Source: Alishewanella tabrizica (GTDB taxonomy: Bacteria > Pseudomonadota > Gammaproteobacteria > Enterobacterales > Alteromonadaceae). Taken from it: a DNA stretch of 64,000 nt. The translations under genes and the position numbers were made by a program. The stretch is from positions 124,001-188,000 of the forward strand of contig NZ_BMYR01000007.1 in NCBI RefSeq assembly GCF_014652375.1, given 5' to 3'. This document shows, piece after piece, positions 62,619-64,000 of the stretch (position 1 is its first letter; the number at the start of each line of letters is the position of its first letter). The notes below the pieces were generated by a model, which searched no databases, had not been told where the DNA came from, and saw only the letters and a list, made by a program, of their open reading frames with translations.

Positions 62619-62643
62619 TAGGCAGTAAAAAATTTACTGCCTA
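62619..62643. terminator. Bidirectional terminator, glycosyltransferase / flrA
   Basis: The perfect 11-base arms TAGGCAGTAAA and TTTACTGCCTA flank AAA. The right arm includes the flrA stop codon (minus strand). It is placed 14 bases after the glycosyltransferase stop. A T-run outside the stem is lacking, so strength is uncertain. Confidence 0.6.
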
Positions 62644-64000
62644 ATCATCTTTGCCCAGATTATACTTACGCATTTTTTCTACTAGGGTGGTACGTCTTAA
62701 ACCCAGGATCTCAGCGGCACGGGCGACAATAAAATCATGTCGTTCCAGCGCTTGAGAAATAAACCGGATCTCCAGCTCAGCCAGAAATTCTTTTAAGTCC
62801 AAGCCATCATGTGGTAAGTCATGCAAGATACTCTGCACCGCAAAACTAGTTTCTAACGAAATGGGACTGGTTGCAGCAACCCTTTCTTCATTAGCGTCAT
62901 CATCATTATCATCGGTTTGAAACAAGGCATTTAATAAATCGCGTTCTTGTAATGCTTCGGGATAGACAGGCTGATAACTCTCAACCTCAAGGTGTTGATA
63001 CTTTTTAGGAAGCTCAGCAACATCAATCACTTGATCAGGATACATGATCACCATTCTTTCCAGTAAGTTACCTAATTCACGCACGTTACCTGGCCAAGAG
63101 TGCAATTTCAGGCTCTCTATAGCGCGCTCAGTAAACTTTACTTTAGCCTGATGCGACTGATATTGCCGATTCAACAATTCGTTAATCAGCAAAGGTAAAT
63201 CTTCTGCACGTTCATGCAGAGCGGGGGTCTCAATAGGAAATACATTTAGCCGATAGTATAAATCTTCACGAAAACTGCCTTCGGCGATCATTGTTTCCAA
63301 ATCACGATGCGTTGCCGCAATAATACGAACATCCGCTTTTAAGATTTGCGAACCGCCTACCCGTTCAAAGATGCGCTCTTGCAATACCCTTAATAGCTTT
63401 ACCTGCATCGGTTGTGGCATATCACCTATTTCATCTAAAAACAGCGTCCCCCCTTGTGCCAGTTCAAAGCGCCCTTTACGGGTTGATATTGCCCCAGTAA
63501 AGGCGCCTTTTTCATGCCCAAATAATTCACTTTCTAATAACTCAGCTGGAATGGCACCGCAGTTAATGGGCACAAAAGGACCACTTGCGCGATGCGACAG
63601 CAAATGAATATTGCGGGCAACCACTTCTTTGCCCGTACCCGAAGGACCAAGCACTAATACATTGGCTTCCGTTCTGGCAACTTGCTGAATTAAAAAACGG
63701 ATTTTTTGCATGGCTGGTGCTTGCCCCACCATGCCATCAAACTTAGCCTGATTGTCTAGTTTTTTATGGGTAGGCAATAAACGGTGATATTGCTGCGCAT
63801 CACGCAACAATTGGGTCAGGCTAGCATAAGCAAAATGTTCACTTAATACCCCAATAACATTGGCATGCTCGAGCAAGAACGCCAAACTGTCGCTAATAAC
63901 AATAAAGGCGCATGCCGGAAACTGGCGTATTAACATTGCAGGTTCAACCTGTTCAGTGGCCCCTAACAGGACCACAGACTCTGGATGCAATTGCAGTTTG
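62641..64000 (-). CDS. flrA: Master flagellar regulator FlrA (N-terminus beyond the window)
   Basis: Top regulator of the polar flagellar cascade, a sigma-54 enhancer-binding protein (FleQ in Pseudomonas). About 452 residues are visible. The frame stays open to the window's right edge, so the true start is outside. The visible N-terminal part is the receiver-like FleQ domain lacking the usual phosphorylation pattern. The AAA+ domain follows with Walker A LGPSGTGKEV, the sigma-54-contacting GAFTGA and the Walker B LFLDEIGDMP. The C-terminus is a Fis-type helix-turn-helix (ARAAEILGLRRTTLVEKM). FlhG, encoded at 38723, is expected to restrain it. Confidence 0.94.
   Translation of the reverse strand, partial: KLQLHPESVVLLGATEQVEPAMLIRQFPACAFIVISDSLAFLLEHANVIGVLSEHFAYASLTQLLRDAQQYHRLLPTHKKLDNQAKFDGMVGQAPAMQKIRFLIQQVARTEANVLVLGPSGTGKEVVARNIHLLSHRASGPFVPINCGAIPAELLESELFGHEKGAFTGAISTRKGRFELAQGGTLFLDEIGDMPQPMQVKLLRVLQERIFERVGGSQILKADVRIIAATHRDLETMIAEGSFREDLYYRLNVFPIETPALHERAEDLPLLINELLNRQYQSHQAKVKFTERAIESLKLHSWPGNVRELGNLLERMVIMYPDQVIDVAELPKKYQHLEVESYQPVYPEALQERDLLNALFQTDDNDDDANEERVAATSPISLETSFAVQSILHDLPHDGLDLKEFLAELEIRFISQALERHDFIVARAAEILGLRRTTLVEKMRKYNLGKDD

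Overview
The window looks like chromosomal DNA from a motile, polarly flagellated marine-type gammaproteobacterium of the Alteromonadales group. The gene order resembles Rheinheimera, Alishewanella or Arsukibacterium, but that genus-level placement is inference. Three things point there: a LacI-type NagR with a NagP transporter and a large TonB-dependent receptor, an FlrABC-controlled flagellar cluster carrying FlhF, FlhG, MotCD, ParC and ParP, and gamma-type housekeeping genes (RlmJ, RlmA, YciU). Coding density is high. I see no tRNA, rRNA, insertion sequence, prophage or CRISPR array.

Bases 1-2300 hold a tandem-repeat spacer and a large membrane protein with two EF-hand-like loops. Bases 2469-14279 form an N-acetylglucosamine/chitin-derivative utilisation locus: nagB, nagP, nagA, a BadF-type GlcNAc kinase, an exported GH20 beta-N-acetylhexosaminidase, a TonB-dependent receptor and the regulator nagR. 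Three near-identical palindromes of the form TGACARCGYTGTCA precede nagB, sit between the kinase and the hexosaminidase, and overlap the receptor promoter. Two poorer versions precede nagR. The implied pathway is receptor uptake, periplasmic cleavage by GH20, NagP import, kinase, NagA deacetylation and NagB deamination.

Bases 14288-28726 carry assorted genes: an RNase J-like metallo-beta-lactamase nuclease whose leader could mask its own ribosome site, a lipoprotein ending in seven 19-residue repeats, rlmJ, an S1/P1 nuclease, an isochorismatase-like hydrolase, yciU, rlmA, a same-strand group (MAPEG protein, TonB-like protein, ECF sigma factor, membrane anti-sigma-like protein, serine hydrolase), a Gcr-type membrane protein, tdk and a glycosyltransferase.

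Bases 28731-64000 are a nearly continuous flagellar and chemotaxis region transcribed leftward. In transcription order: flrA (cut by the window edge), flrB, flrC, fliEFGHIJKLMNOPQR, flhB, flhA, flhF, flhG, fliA, cheY, cheZ, cheA, cheB, motC, motD, parC, parP, cheW, a DUF2802 gene and an flhB-like gene. Four sites with the GG-N10-GC spacing of sigma-54 promoters precede flrB, fliE, fliK and flhA, consistent with FlrA/FlrC control. Two genes on the opposite strand interrupt the cluster: an AT-rich glycosyltransferase between flrA and flrB, and a small secreted protein between flhB and flhA.

A recurring theme is short tandem duplication: 12-bp x6, 19-bp x4, 57-bp x7, 12-bp x2 and 15-bp x3-4 arrays, mostly at gene ends. 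Many start sites below were moved from the longest open frame to the one supported by a ribosome-binding site.
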